From Ideonella oryzae (GTDB lineage Bacteria > Pseudomonadota > Gammaproteobacteria > Burkholderiales > Burkholderiaceae_C), in contig NZ_JAMXMC010000008.1 of assembly GCF_024055665.1 (NCBI RefSeq), positions 124,001 through 188,000 of the forward strand: a stretch of DNA of 64,000 bases, in the 5' to 3' direction. Both the position numbers and the translations under genes were made by a program. Each line of letters starts with the position of its first letter. Positions within the stretch are counted from its first letter, which is position 1. Positions 15,412-27,419 of this stretch are shown in pieces. The notes below the pieces were generated by a model, which saw only the letters and a program-made list of their open reading frames with translations, was not told the DNA's origin and made no database searches.

Positions 15412-15867
15412 ATGTACACGAAGATCCTCGTCCCCGTGGATGGCAGCCCGACCGCCGAGTGCGGTCTTCAGGAGGCCCTGAAGCTGGCCAAGGGCAGTTC
15501 CACCGCCCTGCTGCTGCTCTATGTGGTCGACCAATACCCCATGCTGGTGGACTTTGCCGCGGCGGCCAGCTACCAGGAGGTGCAGGATGACCTGCGCCGC
15601 TACGGCAAGGAGGTGCTGGCCAAGGCCCAGGCTGCGGCTCAGGCGGTGGGTGTGACAGCCGAGGTGGTGGAGCGCGAAGTCATCGGCGGACGGGTGGCCG
15701 ATGTGGTGGTGGGCGAGGCCGAGAAGGCCGGTTGCGACCTGATCGTCATGGGCACGCACGGCCGCCGCGGCCTGAGCCGCCTGACCCTGGGCAGCGACGC
15801 CGAACTGGTGGTGCGCCATGCCCCGGTGCCGGTGCTGCTGGTGCGCCACGGCGAAGCGCCGCGCTGA
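15412..15867 (+). CDS. Universal stress protein, UspA family
   Basis: This 151-residue protein has a single Usp domain. It starts with YTKILVPVDGSPTA and ends with the ATP-binding pattern GTHGRRGLSRLTLGSDAELVVRHAPVPVLLV, in which GxxG-9x-GS is intact. It is therefore likely an ATP-binding cytoplasmic Usp. An AAGGAG ribosome-binding site precedes the ATG by 8 bases. It follows the M14-type hydrolase closely and is convergent with the kinase/ATPase fusion at 15892. Confidence 0.93.
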   Translation: MYTKILVPVDGSPTAECGLQEALKLAKGSSTALLLLYVVDQYPMLVDFAAAASYQEVQDDLRRYGKEVLAKAQAAAQAVGVTAEVVEREVIGGRVADVVVGEAEKAGCDLIVMGTHGRRGLSRLTLGSDAELVVRHAPVPVLLVRHGEAPR

Positions 15868-15891
15868 TCCGCGCTTGTTTCCTCTTCCGGC

Positions 15892-17430
15892 TCAGTGCGG
15901 CTCCAGCCAACGCTGAAGCACCTGAGCCACGCCAGCGGCGTTGCATTCGCCCACGGTGATGGCGGCGCGAGCTTCGTCAGTGTCCAGACCCTGGGCATGG
16001 CCCTGCTGCTGCTTCAGCACCGCCGCGGTCGCTTCGGAGGGATCCTGCCCGGTGGCCGTGCGCTGGGCGAGTCGTCGTGCCAACTCCTCCGGCCCGGCCT
16101 GGCAGTGCAGGATGAGCCAGGGGCTGCCCAAGGCCTGGGCCAGCGCAGCAAAGCGCTCGCGCTGGTCACGCCGCAGAAAGGCCGCGTCCACGATCACCGG
16201 GTAGCCGGCCTGCAGCAACGTGCGGGCCGTGTCTTCCAGCCGCGCAAAGGTGCGTTGGGTGGCCTCGGCGGTGTAGATGTCCAGGCCGTGGGCGTGTGAG
16301 TCGTCCAGCGGCCCGAGGCCGAACAGGCGTTTGCGCTCCACATCCGAGCGCAGCCGCACTGCGCCGGCTGCCTGCAGCAGCGCCCGCGCCCAGGTCGATT
16401 TGCCCGAGCCCGACAGGCCGTGGGTGATCAGCAGCGGCGCGCCTCGGCCCCCCGCGGGCGGCGTGATGTGGCGCAGCGCCCAGCCCAGGTAGTCCGGTTC
16501 ATCGGCGCTCGCGCCGCCCTGCCCTTGTCTGAGCCCGGCCACCATGGCCCGCACCAGCGCCCGGTAGACCTCGAAGTAGCGCAGGCCGGTCAGGCCGTCC
16601 CAGTCGCCGCTGTGGCTTAGGTAGCCATCCAGCAGGGCAAAGGCCAGGTCGCTGCGCCCGCGCACCTGCAGGTCCATGGTCAGGAAGGCCAGGTCGTTCA
16701 GGGTGTCGATCCAGCGCAGGGCCGGGTCGAACTCGATGCAGTCGAAGGCGGTGGGGCCCTCGGGCAGCTGCACCACATTGCCCAGGTGCAGGTCGCCATG
16801 GCCCTCGCGCACGAAGCCCTCGGCCAAGCGGCGCCGCCACCAGGGCATGAGCCTCGCTTCCTCTGCCTGGAGCCACGCTTGCAGTGGCTGGGCCTGTGCA
16901 GCGCTGTGCGGCCAGGTGAGGAGCGGCGCCAGCACCTTGGCCGTGGCGGCGGCGATGTCCGCTGGCTGGCCGTGGTCGCCGTCCGCCGCGGCGCGCGGTG
17001 CCGTGCCGTGAAAGGCCGACAGGCGCTCGCCCAACTGCGTCAGGTCGTCCGCCGTAAGCCGCCCTTGGGCCAGCCGGGTGGACCACAGCGCGTCGTCGGC
17101 AAAGCGCCGCATGTGCAGCGCATGGTCGATGACCGGACCCGTACCGCCCAGGGCCGGCGCCTCGGCGGGGCCGGTCACGGGCAGCACGTCCAGATAGAGC
17201 TGAGGCGCCAGGCGCCGGTTCAGGCGCAGCTCCTCCTCGCAGAAGTGCTGGCGCAGGGCCAGCGTGCTGAAGTCCAGGAAGGTGAGCTTCAGCGGCTTCT
17301 TGAGCTTGTAGGCGTCGGGGCCGCAGAACAGCAGCCACGAGATGTGGGTTTCGGCGCGGGCCACCGGCAGGCCGCTGCGCCGGGCCAGAGACCGGGCCAA
17401 GCCATCGGCCAGGGAGCCCTGCGCGCCCAT
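15892..17430 (-). CDS. Aminoglycoside-phosphotransferase-like kinase fused to a P-loop ATPase
   Basis: This 512-residue protein has two modules. Residues 1-320 resemble the APH/choline-kinase fold, with a catalytic-loop motif HGDLHLGNV and a following metal-binding stretch FDCIEFDP. Residues 340-512 form a small P-loop kinase with Walker A GLSGSGKST and a later DAAFLRRDQRERF. This architecture (COG2187 plus COG0645) is widespread in Proteobacteria, but its substrate is unknown. It is annotated as resistance-like only by fold. The ATG at 17430 lies 5 bases after the CopZ stop, so it may be co-transcribed with copZ from the CueR promoter. Confidence 0.85.
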   Translation of the reverse strand: MGAQGSLADGLARSLARRSGLPVARAETHISWLLFCGPDAYKLKKPLKLTFLDFSTLALRQHFCEEELRLNRRLAPQLYLDVLPVTGPAEAPALGGTGPVIDHALHMRRFADDALWSTRLAQGRLTADDLTQLGERLSAFHGTAPRAAADGDHGQPADIAAATAKVLAPLLTWPHSAAQAQPLQAWLQAEEARLMPWWRRRLAEGFVREGHGDLHLGNVVQLPEGPTAFDCIEFDPALRWIDTLNDLAFLTMDLQVRGRSDLAFALLDGYLSHSGDWDGLTGLRYFEVYRALVRAMVAGLRQGQGGASADEPDYLGWALRHITPPAGGRGAPLLITHGLSGSGKSTWARALLQAAGAVRLRSDVERKRLFGLGPLDDSHAHGLDIYTAEATQRTFARLEDTARTLLQAGYPVIVDAAFLRRDQRERFAALAQALGSPWLILHCQAGPEELARRLAQRTATGQDPSEATAAVLKQQQGHAQGLDTDEARAAITVGECNAAGVAQVLQRWLEPH

Positions 17431-17435
17431 GGCCG

Positions 17436-17642
17436 TCAGGCGGTCTGCAGGGTCGGGCTGTAGCCCGCCTCGCGCAGGGTTTCCAGCAGCGCATCGTCGC
17501 TCAGCGCCTGGCTGTTCACGCTCACCACGTGGCTGGGCAGGTCGATCTGCAGCGTGGCGGCAGGGTCGGCTTCGGTCACAGCGGCGGTGATGGCCTTCAC
17601 GCAGTGGCCGCAGGTCATGTCGGGAACGAGGAACTGGCTCAT
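17436..17642 (-). CDS. copZ: Copper chaperone / HMA-domain protein
   Basis: This 68-residue protein is a single heavy-metal-associated domain. The metal-binding motif is DMTCGHC (Cys11 and Cys14), and the rest follows the ferredoxin-like fold. It should bind Cu(I) in the cytoplasm and pass it to CopA or CueR. It is transcribed away from copA. Its upstream region carries a CueR-type promoter (TTGACC followed by a CTTCCC/GGGAAG dyad). The kinase/ATPase fusion follows 5 bases downstream. Confidence 0.9.
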   Translation of the reverse strand: MSQFLVPDMTCGHCVKAITAAVTEADPAATLQIDLPSHVVSVNSQALSDDALLETLREAGYSPTLQTA

Positions 17643-17690
17643 GGCATCTCCAGAGGGGGCCGGTCGGTGCGATCGGCATGCCGGCACTGT

Positions 17691-17716
17691 GGCGCTTCCC
17701 ATCGTGGGAAGGTCAA
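17691..17716 (-). promoter_or_regulatory. CueR-type promoter/operator for copZ
   Basis: Read on the minus strand, a -35 box TTGACC (17716-17711) overlaps the dyad CTTCCC-acgat-GGGAAG (17711-17695). A long MerR-type spacer of about 19 bases then leads to a weak -10 near 17691-17686. This is the typical architecture activated by CueR, with the dyad inside the spacer. Confidence 0.75.
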
Positions 17717-17764
17717 TGGCAGTGTGCCACGCCCGGGCTTGCAGTCGGGTCATGCCGGCCTGGC

Positions 17765-17795
17765 TTGACCTTCCTATGATGGGAGGCTTGAGGAT
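17765..17795 (+). promoter_or_regulatory. CueR-type promoter/operator for copA-cueR
   Basis: The -35 box TTGACC (17765-17770) overlaps the imperfect dyad CCTTCC-tatgat-GGGAGG (17769-17786). A -10 would fall near 17790 after a long spacer. It is a second copy of the copZ promoter design, facing the other way, and lies about 60 bases before the copA ATG. Confidence 0.75.
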
Positions 17796-17829
17796 GCCCT
17801 CATCCCTGTTCTCGAGCTGCCCTGCTGCC

Positions 17830-20055
17830 ATGGCCACCACAACGCACGCATTCAACATCCAGATCGAAGGCATGAGCTGCGCCTCCTGCGTGATGCGGGT
17901 GGAAAAGGCCCTGAAGAAGGTGCCCGGCGTGGCCGAGGCCCAGGTCAACCTGGCCACCGAGCGTGCGCAGGTGACCGGCGGCGCCGAGCTGCGGCTGGCC
18001 CCGCTGCTGGCGGCGGTGGAGAAAGCCGGCTACGGCGCCCAGCCCGTGGTGGAAAGCCAGCCTGCCCCGCCGGCCAAGCTGCCCAGCGGCTGGACGGTGG
18101 CGGCCAGCGCCGTTCTGACGCTGCCGCTGATGCTGCCCATGCTGCTGCAACTGGCCGGCCTGCACTGGATGTTGAGCGGGCTGTGGCAGCTGGCCCTGGC
18201 CACGCCGGTGCAGTTCTGGTTCGGCCGCCACTTCTACCGCGAAGGCTGGAAGGCCGCCCGCGCGGCCAGCGGCAACATGGACCTGCTGGTGGCCCTGGGC
18301 ACCTCGGCCGCCTACGGCCTGTCGCTGTACCTGCTGTGGCGCAGCTGGGGCGTGGACGCCATGCCGCACCTGTACTTTGAAGGTTCGGCGGCGGTCATCA
18401 CCCTGGTGCTGCTGGGCAAGTGGCTGGAAGCGCGGGCCAAGCGCCAGACCACCGACGCCATCCGCGCCCTGAACGCCCTGCGGCCGGACACCGCGCGGGT
18501 GCTGCGCGATGGTCAGGTGCTGGAATTGCCGGTGGCCCAGGTGGCCGTGGGCGATGTGGTGCAGGTGCGCCCGGGCGAGCGGGTGGCGGTGGACGGCGTG
18601 GTCACCGAAGGCCGCAGCCATGTGGACGAGTCGCTGATCACCGGCGAGAGCCGCCCCGTGCTCAAGACGGTGGACAGCCGGGTGACCGGCGGCGCCATCA
18701 ACGGCGAGGGGGCGTTGACCGTGCGCACCACCGCCATCGGTGCCGAGACCACGCTGGCCCGCATCATCCGGCTGGTGGAATCGGCCCAGGCCGGCAAGGC
18801 CCCCATCCAGCGCCTGGTGGACCAGGTGGCGGCGGTCTTCGTGCCGGCCGTGCTGTTGGTGGCCGCCCTCACCTTCGGTGGCTGGCTGCTGGCGGGCAGC
18901 GACTGGGAGCCGGCGCTGATCAACGCGGTGTCGGTGCTGGTCATCGCCTGCCCCTGTGCGCTGGGCCTGGCCACACCCACGGCCATCATGGCCGGCACCG
19001 GTGTGGCGGCGCGCCACGGCATCCTGATCAAAGACGCCCAGGCGCTGGAGCTGGCCCATGCCGTCACCACCGTGGCCTTTGACAAGACCGGCACCCTGAC
19101 CGAAGGCCGCCCCAGCCTGGTGGCCGTGCTGCCGGCCCCGGGGCAGACCGAGGCTTCGGTGCTGGTGCGGGCGGCCGGCCTGCAGCAGGCCAGCGAACAC
19201 CCGCTGGCCAAGGCGGTGATGGCCCATGTGGCCGGCCTGTTCCCGGCCGCCCTGCCCGCCGCCACCGAGGTGAGCGCCCTGCCCGGCCGCGGCCTGCAGG
19301 GCCTGCTGGGGGGCGAACGCCTGCTGTTGGGCAGCGCCCGGCTGTTGCAGGAACATGGGCTGGACGCCGGCCCGCTGGCCGGCGATGCCCGGCGCCTGGA
19401 GGACGAGGGCCGCACCCTGTCCTGGCTGCTGCAGTCCACGGAGCAGGCCACCGTGCTGCTGGGCCTGCTGGCCTTCGGCGACGCGGTCAAGCCGGTGGCC
19501 CGGGCGGCGGTGGCCCGGCTGCAGGCCCTGGGCGTGCGCACGGTCATGCTGACGGGCGACAACGCGGGCGCGGCCCGGCAGGTGGCGCAGGCCCTGGGCA
19601 TCGACGAGGTGCATGCCCAGGTGCTGCCCGAGGACAAGGCCCGCATCGTCCAGGCGCTGAAGACCCAGGGCCAGGTGGTGGCCATGGTGGGTGACGGCAT
19701 CAACGACGCGCCGGCCCTGGCGGCGGCCGACGTGGGCATTGCCATGGCCACCGGCACCGATGTGGCGATGGAGACAGCAGGCATCACCCTGATGCGCGGC
19801 AACCCGGTGCTGGTGGCCGATGCGATCGACATCTCCCGCCGCACCCACACCACGCTGCGGCGGGGCCTGTTCTGGGCCTTTGTCTACAACGTGGTGGGTA
19901 TTCCGCTGGCGGCGCTGGGTCTGCTCAACCCGGTGGTGGCCGGCGCGGCCATGGCCTTCAGCAGCGTCAGCGTGGTGAGCAACGCGCTGCTGCTGAGGCG
20001 TTGGCGGCCGGCGGCAGCCAGCCACCCCGAAGCCCCGACGGAGACGACGGCATGA
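17830..20055 (+). CDS. copA: Copper-exporting P1B-type ATPase
   Basis: This 741-residue ATPase has one N-terminal HMA domain (GMSCASC, Cys17 and Cys20), then eight predicted membrane helices. It contains the intramembrane CPC (374-376), TGES actuator loop, phosphorylated Asp418 in [13 protein letters not shown] and [16 protein letters not shown]. It pumps Cu(I) out of the cytoplasm using ATP. The ATG at 17830 was chosen because it starts the HMA domain and sits below the CueR promoter; the frame is open further upstream. Its stop overlaps the cueR ATG (ATGA at 20052-20055). Confidence 0.95.
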   Translation: MATTTHAFNIQIEGMSCASCVMRVEKALKKVPGVAEAQVNLATERAQVTGGAELRLAPLLAAVEKAGYGAQPVVESQPAPPAKLPSGWTVAASAVLTLPLMLPMLLQLAGLHWMLSGLWQLALATPVQFWFGRHFYREGWKAARAASGNMDLLVALGTSAAYGLSLYLLWRSWGVDAMPHLYFEGSAAVITLVLLGKWLEARAKRQTTDAIRALNALRPDTARVLRDGQVLELPVAQVAVGDVVQVRPGERVAVDGVVTEGRSHVDESLITGESRPVLKTVDSRVTGGAINGEGALTVRTTAIGAETTLARIIRLVESAQAGKAPIQRLVDQVAAVFVPAVLLVAALTFGGWLLAGSDWEPALINAVSVLVIACPCALGLATPTAIMAGTGVAARHGILIKDAQALELAHAVTTVAFDKTGTLTEGRPSLVAVLPAPGQTEASVLVRAAGLQQASEHPLAKAVMAHVAGLFPAALPAATEVSALPGRGLQGLLGGERLLLGSARLLQEHGLDAGPLAGDARRLEDEGRTLSWLLQSTEQATVLLGLLAFGDAVKPVARAAVARLQALGVRTVMLTGDNAGAARQVAQALGIDEVHAQVLPEDKARIVQALKTQGQVVAMVGDGINDAPALAAADVGIAMATGTDVAMETAGITLMRGNPVLVADAIDISRRTHTTLRRGLFWAFVYNVVGIPLAALGLLNPVVAGAAMAFSSVSVVSNALLLRRWRPAAASHPEAPTETTA

Positions 20056-20474
20056 ACATCGGCGAAGCGGCCCGCGCCTCGGGCGTGTCGGCCAAGATGA
20101 TCCGGCACTACGAATCGGTGGGCCTGCTGGCGGCAGCGCCCCGCACCGACGCGGGCTACCGGCAGTACAGCGAGCGCGATGTGCACACCCTGGGCTTCAT
20201 CCGGCATGCGCGGGACCTGGGCTTCGGCATTCCGCAAATCGGCGAGTTGCTCAGCCTGTGGCAGGATCGGGGCCGGTCCAGCCGGCAGGTCAAGGCCCTG
20301 GCGCAGGCGCACATCGAGGCGCTGGAGCGCAAGGTGCAGGAACTGCAGGCCATGAAAACCACCCTGTCCCACCTGGTGGCCTGTTGCCATGGCGACGACC
20401 GACCGAACTGCCCCATCCTCGACGGGCTGGCCCAGGACGATCCGCCTGGCGCCTGCTGTCCACCCCGGCGCTAG
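20052..20474 (+). CDS. cueR: Copper-responsive MerR-family activator
   Basis: This 140-residue protein has a MerR winged-helix N-terminus ([21 protein letters not shown]), a dimerisation helix (about 80-118) and a metal loop [10 protein letters not shown]. The second Cys of the pair and the last are separated by seven residues, as in E. coli CueR. It senses Cu(I) and activates promoters with long spacers. It is translationally coupled to copA. Its likely sites are the two dyads at 17691-17716 and 17765-17795. Confidence 0.92.
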   Translation: MNIGEAARASGVSAKMIRHYESVGLLAAAPRTDAGYRQYSERDVHTLGFIRHARDLGFGIPQIGELLSLWQDRGRSSRQVKALAQAHIEALERKVQELQAMKTTLSHLVACCHGDDRPNCPILDGLAQDDPPGACCPPRR

Positions 20475-20517
20475 CCGGCGCGTTGCTGTCGGGGTGTTCT
20501 CCATCCTGAAAGCTGCC

Positions 20518-21033
20518 ATGCACGTCACCCCGCCCTCGCTGTCCCTTCTCCGCCTGTCCGCCTGGCGGGCCCGCCTGCTGGCCCTGGCCGGCGCCCTGCT
20601 GCTGGCCGCCTGCGCCGGCTTTGGGTTGACGGCCCCGCGCGTGACGGTGGCCGATCTGGAGGGCTTACCCAGCAAGGGACTGGAGATGCGCTTTCTGCTG
20701 CGCCTGCGCGTGCAGAACCCCAACGCCACCGACCTGGACTACGACGGCCTGACCCTGGACCTGAAACTGGCCGGCAAAGGCGTGGCCAGTGGCGTGACCA
20801 ATGCCAAGGGCACCCTGCCCCGCTATGGCGAGACGATGGTGGAGATCCCGGTGACGGTGTCCACCTTCAACCTGCTCAAGCAGGCCTGGGGCATGGCCGA
20901 GGGCAAGGGGCTGGACAAGGGGCTGGACAAGGGCGATGGCCAGGGCGTGCCCTATGAACTGCACGGCCAGATCGGCACGGCCCTGGGCCGCATCCCCTTC
21001 GACCAGAAGGGCACCCTGAACCTGCCACGCTGA
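20518..21033 (+). CDS. LEA14-like (LEA type 2) lipoprotein
   Basis: This 171-residue protein has a lipoprotein signal (ALLLAACAG, lipid-modified Cys near 28), then a single LEA2/WHy-like beta-sandwich (LRVQNPNATDLDYDGLTLDL and following). Such bacterial LEA2 proteins are linked to desiccation or envelope stress, but the function is not established. A segment GLDKGLDKGDGQG near residue 133 is a small internal repeat and probably a flexible loop. It lies 43 bases after cueR and 25 before the FAH-family gene on the same strand. Confidence 0.8.
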   Translation: MHVTPPSLSLLRLSAWRARLLALAGALLLAACAGFGLTAPRVTVADLEGLPSKGLEMRFLLRLRVQNPNATDLDYDGLTLDLKLAGKGVASGVTNAKGTLPRYGETMVEIPVTVSTFNLLKQAWGMAEGKGLDKGLDKGDGQGVPYELHGQIGTALGRIPFDQKGTLNLPR

Positions 21034-21058
21034 GTGGCCCGATCCAATCCATTCCAAC

Positions 21059-21832
21059 ATGACCTTGACCCCCACCGCCACCGAGGTGGTGGCCGCGCTG
21101 TGCGCGGCCCACCGCAAGCACCAGCCCGCCGACAACCGCTGCCTGGCCCAGGCCCTGAGCACCCCCGACGAGGGCTATGCGGTGCAGCACGCCGTCGGCC
21201 GCCAGTTGGGCTGGTGGGGCGCGGTGCCGGCATTGGCCTGGAAGTCCGGCGGCGGCACGCCGGACACCATCACCCATGCGCCCTTGCCGCCGGCTGGCGT
21301 GCGCCACAGCCCGGTTGATCTGGGCAGCCTGCCATTGCACAGCCGCGGCATCGAGGCCGAAATCGCTCTGCGCCTGGGCAGCGCGGTGGACGTGGCGCGG
21401 GCCGCTTCACTGGATGAGGCCGCCGCCGCGGCCCTGGTCGATGCAATGGCGGTGTCGGTCGAGGTGGTCGATTCCCGCTGGCGGGACGGCCCAGATGCCG
21501 CGCCGCTGCTGCGCCTGGCCGATGGGCAGTCGCATGGGGCACTGGTGCTGGGCGACTGGCGGCCGTTCGAGCCGGCGCGGGATTGGGCGGCGCAAGCGGT
21601 CCGCGTGCAGATCGGCTCGGCGGCCCCGTTCGAGTGCCGCGGCACCCACCCCCTGGGCCGGCCCACGGCGGTGCTGACGGCCTGGCTGCGCCACGCCACG
21701 CGCGAGGGTGCCGTGCTGCCCGCCGGCACCGTGGTGACCACCGGCAGCTGGGTGGGCCTGTTGCCCGCCCAGGCCGGCGATGCCGTCACGGTGGCCTTCG
21801 ACGGCCTGGGCGAGGTGTCGCTGCGCTTCTGA
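21059..21832 (+). CDS. FAH-family / 2-keto-4-pentenoate hydratase-like protein
   Basis: This 257-residue protein matches the hydratase branch of the fumarylacetoacetate hydrolase superfamily (MhpD-like). It has an N-terminal helical cap, the metal-binding segment IEAEIALRLG, VEVVDSRW, and the late beta-barrel THPLGRP..LTAWLRH and AGTVVTTGSWVG. These enzymes hydrate or hydrolyse 2-keto acids from aromatic meta-cleavage. No catabolic partner lies nearby, so the substrate is open. It is convergent with acnA, whose stop is 17 bases away. Confidence 0.78.
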   Translation: MTLTPTATEVVAALCAAHRKHQPADNRCLAQALSTPDEGYAVQHAVGRQLGWWGAVPALAWKSGGGTPDTITHAPLPPAGVRHSPVDLGSLPLHSRGIEAEIALRLGSAVDVARAASLDEAAAAALVDAMAVSVEVVDSRWRDGPDAAPLLRLADGQSHGALVLGDWRPFEPARDWAAQAVRVQIGSAAPFECRGTHPLGRPTAVLTAWLRHATREGAVLPAGTVVTTGSWVGLLPAQAGDAVTVAFDGLGEVSLRF

Positions 21833-21848
21833 GCGTCCCCCGGGGCGC

Positions 21849-24596
<2,748 letters not shown>

Positions 24597-24852
24597 CGAC
24601 GTGGCTCCTTGTTCTGGGTCAGTCCCTGTCCCCGGGCCTCGCCGGGCGGGACAAGCGCTGAGCTTACGCCTGCCGGGGCCGGGACGTGATGACACCCGGC
24701 GACGCCCCTGACAGAGGGCGGTCTCGCGACCGGCCGCCGCCTCGCGTGGCAGCGAAGAAGGCCCGGGGGAGCCGGCTTTTCGCGCCATTGCCACCAAGGG
24801 CTTGCCTGAAAAATGTCCTCATGTTCCGTGGGCTCACTCCGACATTGCAGTC

Positions 24853-25296
24853 ATGACCGCCACACCTTGGTTTGATCGATGGTTCCGGCGCCGGGCCGCG
24901 GCAGCGGTGACACAGCCGCGCGTGGAGATCCAGTTGCCTGCGCTGCCCCAGGCCCCGGACGATGAAGCTGAGCCGATCTGGCAGGCCCTGCTGCAGCGCG
25001 TGGGCCAGTCCAGGGAAGTCAGCAACCTGTTGGAGCGTGCCCGCCGGGATTTCTGTGCGGCGATGCGCGATCTCCACGGTGATGCCATTCAGGACCTGCG
25101 TCTGCGTGCCGGCTACACCGTGTCGCTGCGGGAGCTGTGGCACCTGCGCACCGAGCTGTACCAACTGATTGCATTCCACCTGGACCAGGCCGAGGCCGAC
25201 CGACGGCTGGTTCCCGTGAACCGACATTTCCCGGCCCGTGCCATGGGTCACGCCACGACGAGCGAGCATCATGCCCATTCCAGTCTTTTCCTCTGA
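24853..25296 (+). CDS. Conserved-looking hypothetical protein (147 aa)
   Basis: This soluble protein is rich in helix-forming residues, with a basic N-terminus (WFDRWFRRRAAAA) and a long helical core (NLLERARRDFCAAMRDLHGD, LRELWHLRTELYQLIAFHLDQAEADRRL). No catalytic motif or family is recognised. The ATG at 24853 follows no strong Shine-Dalgarno site. It overlaps the next gene by 26 bases in a different frame, suggesting coupling. Its high third-position GC supports coding. Confidence 0.65.
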   Translation: MTATPWFDRWFRRRAAAAVTQPRVEIQLPALPQAPDDEAEPIWQALLQRVGQSREVSNLLERARRDFCAAMRDLHGDAIQDLRLRAGYTVSLRELWHLRTELYQLIAFHLDQAEADRRLVPVNRHFPARAMGHATTSEHHAHSSLFL

Positions 25297-25750
25297 CGTG
25301 AGCAGCCTTGCCTTCGCCGACACCCTGCCGAGCGAGGCCTTCGAGTTCGACAGCGACGTGACCGACAGCGAATTCGAGCCGTCCGACTATGGACTGCCGG
25401 CCGACCGAGCCGCCCGTCTGGCCGCCCGGCGCGGTTTTGTCGAGATGAAACAGGTGTTTCTCAAGGCGGTGGATCCGATCAAGGGCCGCAAGGGCGACTG
25501 GCTGCGCCAGCAGGTGCGCCAGGCCCACGAGCCATTGGACCTGTGGTTGCTGCGCGGACCCGTGCTCTCCGTCCTGCGGCACGACGATGCCGGGTCGCGC
25601 GGGCTGCGCGCTGACCTCTACCGCAGCCTGGACACCCTGATTGACCAGGTGCGGGGCCGCTCCTCCTCCACGTCCGTCCGCCCGGGCGCCCGCCACCAGG
25701 CCTGGGCTTTCAGTTCCTCGGTGGACACCGCCCTGCAGGCCTGGCGCTGA
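25271..25750 (+). CDS. Conserved-looking hypothetical protein (159 aa)
   Basis: The first 40 residues are acidic (EAFEFDSDVTDSEFEPSDYG). They are followed by a basic helical part (RAARLAARRGFVEMKQVFLKAVDPIKGRKGDWLRQQVR) and a Ser/Arg-rich tail. No membrane segment or known domain is seen. It overlaps the preceding gene by 26 bases and ends 59 bases before the dehydrogenase. The two hypotheticals probably act together, but nothing in the sequence says how. Confidence 0.62.
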   Translation: MPIPVFSSDVSSLAFADTLPSEAFEFDSDVTDSEFEPSDYGLPADRAARLAARRGFVEMKQVFLKAVDPIKGRKGDWLRQQVRQAHEPLDLWLLRGPVLSVLRHDDAGSRGLRADLYRSLDTLIDQVRGRSSSTSVRPGARHQAWAFSSSVDTALQAWR

Positions 25751-25809
25751 GCGGTTTCCGCTGACAGCTGCTTGCCGGCAATGCCCGGCATCAAGGCACA
25801 ATCCCGAGG

Positions 25810-26817
25810 GTGAACATCATCATCCTCGACGACTACCAGGACGCGGTGCGCAAGCTCCGCTGCGCGGACAAGCTGCAGCACCTCAACGCCAAGGTGTTCA
25901 CCAACACGGTGAAGGGCCTGGGGCAGCTGTCTGTCCGCCTGCGTGATGCTGAAGTCCTGGTGGCCATCCGGGAGCGCACGCAGTTTCCCCGCGCTCTGCT
26001 CGAGAAGCTCCCCAAGCTGCGGCTCATTGCCCAGACGGGCCGTGTGGGTTCCCATATCGATGTCGAAGCCTGCACCCGCCTGGGCATCGCCGTGGCCGAG
26101 GGGCATGGTTCGCCCTATGCGCCGGCCGAGCTGACCTGGGCACTGATCATGGCGGCCATGCGCCGCCTGCCCCAGTACATCGGCAATCTCAAGCACGGCG
26201 CCTGGCAACAGTCAGGACTGAAATCGGCCTCCATGCCGCCCAACTTCGGCCTGGGCGTGCAGTTGCGAGGCCGGGTGCTGGGCATCTGGGGCTACGGCAA
26301 GATCGGCAGCATCGTGGCGGGTTACGGGCGGGCCTTTGGGATGGACGTGCGCATCTGGGCCAGCGACGAAGGCCGCGAGCGTGCCCGGGCCGATGGCTGG
26401 GCCGTCTTCGACAGCCGTGAGGCCCTGTTTGCCGACAGCGATGTGCTGAGCGTGCACCTGCGCCTGTCCGACCAGACCCGCCACGTGGTGACGCTGGACG
26501 ACCTGGGCCGCATGAAGCCCACGGCCCTGTTCGTGAACACCTCGCGCGCCGAGCTCGTGCAGGACACCGCGCTGGTGGCCGCCCTCAACCGCGGCCGACC
26601 CGGCATGGCGGCGGTCGATGTGTTCGAGAGCGAGCCCATCCTGCAGGGGCATCCCCTGCTGCGGCTGGAGAACGCCGTGTGCACCCCGCACATCGGCTAT
26701 GTCGAGCAGGACAACTACGAGCAGTACTTCTCCGAGGCTTTCGAGAACGTCGCCAACTTCTGCAACGGCACGCCCACCAACATTGTCAATCCGGATGCCT
26801 TGAAGGTGTTGCGTTGA
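25810..26817 (+). CDS. D-2-hydroxyacid dehydrogenase (NAD-dependent)
   Basis: This 335-residue enzyme of the D-isomer-specific family starts at a GTG (VNIIILDDYQDAV). It has the NAD loop GIWGYGKIGS (about 157-166) and the catalytic triad positions Arg in NTSRAELV, Glu in ESEP and His in PHIGY. It reduces a 2-keto acid or oxidises a D-2-hydroxy acid; the substrate is not evident, and phosphoglycerate, glycerate and glyoxylate are all possible. Its stop overlaps the TTG start of the transporter half (TTGA at 26814-26817). Confidence 0.88.
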   Translation: MNIIILDDYQDAVRKLRCADKLQHLNAKVFTNTVKGLGQLSVRLRDAEVLVAIRERTQFPRALLEKLPKLRLIAQTGRVGSHIDVEACTRLGIAVAEGHGSPYAPAELTWALIMAAMRRLPQYIGNLKHGAWQQSGLKSASMPPNFGLGVQLRGRVLGIWGYGKIGSIVAGYGRAFGMDVRIWASDEGRERARADGWAVFDSREALFADSDVLSVHLRLSDQTRHVVTLDDLGRMKPTALFVNTSRAELVQDTALVAALNRGRPGMAAVDVFESEPILQGHPLLRLENAVCTPHIGYVEQDNYEQYFSEAFENVANFCNGTPTNIVNPDALKVLR

Positions 26818-27419
26818 CCCTTGGCGAGCAGGCCGGCCCGCGCCCGCGCTCCAGCCTGCACCTGTTCCTGGCCTTTTCCCGCCTGTCCCTGATGGGCTTC
26901 GGTGGGGTGCTGCCCATTGCCCAGCGCGAGCTGGTCGAGCGGCTGGGCTGGCTGAGCGTCGAGGAATTTGCCGAGCTGCTGTCGATCGGCCAGGTGCTGC
27001 CCGGACCGAACGTGGTCAATCTGTCCCTGATGGTGGGGGACCGCTATTTCGGCCTGCGGGGCGCCCTGGCGGCCCTTGCGGGCATGCTTCTTCTGCCCCT
27101 GGTGCTGGTGCTGGTGGCCGCCGCGCTGTACCAGCAGTTTGCCGCCCATCCTGCGGTGGCTGGCGCGGTGCGTGGCATGGGGGCGGTGTCGGCCGGGCTG
27201 GTCATGGCCATTGCCCTGAAGCTGCTGCCCGCCCTGCGCCGCAACCCGCTGGGGCGTACCCGCTGGATACCGGTGACCGTGGCGGTGGCGCTGGCCACCG
27301 GCTGGTGGCGCTGGCCGCTGGTTCTGGTGATCGGGCTGGTGGGTGGTGTGTCCTGCGCCATGGCCTGGCACCGCCTGAGCCCGCGCGCCGATGCGGCCTC
27401 CCAGGAGACCGCACCGTGA
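26814..27419 (+). CDS. Chromate transporter family, first subunit (short-chain CHR)
   Basis: This 201-residue membrane protein is one CHR domain, about half the size of classic ChrA. It has LMGFGGVLPIAQRELVERLGWLS near the N-terminus and the PGPNVVNLSLMVG motif, then five to six helices. Paired short CHR proteins are known as chromate exporters, but many have untested substrates. The start is a TTG overlapping the dehydrogenase stop; no ATG fits before the first conserved helix. Its stop overlaps the GTG of the partner gene (GTGA at 27416-27419). Confidence 0.85.
   Translation: MTLGEQAGPRPRSSLHLFLAFSRLSLMGFGGVLPIAQRELVERLGWLSVEEFAELLSIGQVLPGPNVVNLSLMVGDRYFGLRGALAALAGMLLLPLVLVLVAAALYQQFAAHPAVAGAVRGMGAVSAGLVMAIALKLLPALRRNPLGRTRWIPVTVAVALATGWWRWPLVLVIGLVGGVSCAMAWHRLSPRADAASQETAP

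Noticed and set aside
15892-17430. A true aminoglycoside-resistance gene
   Set aside because: The APH-like fold is fused to a P-loop kinase as in a common housekeeping-type family, and nothing in the context suggests resistance.
17800-20025. A 741-codon frame antisense to copA
   Set aside because: It is a low-complexity shadow frame, and copA has all P-type ATPase motifs on the plus strand.
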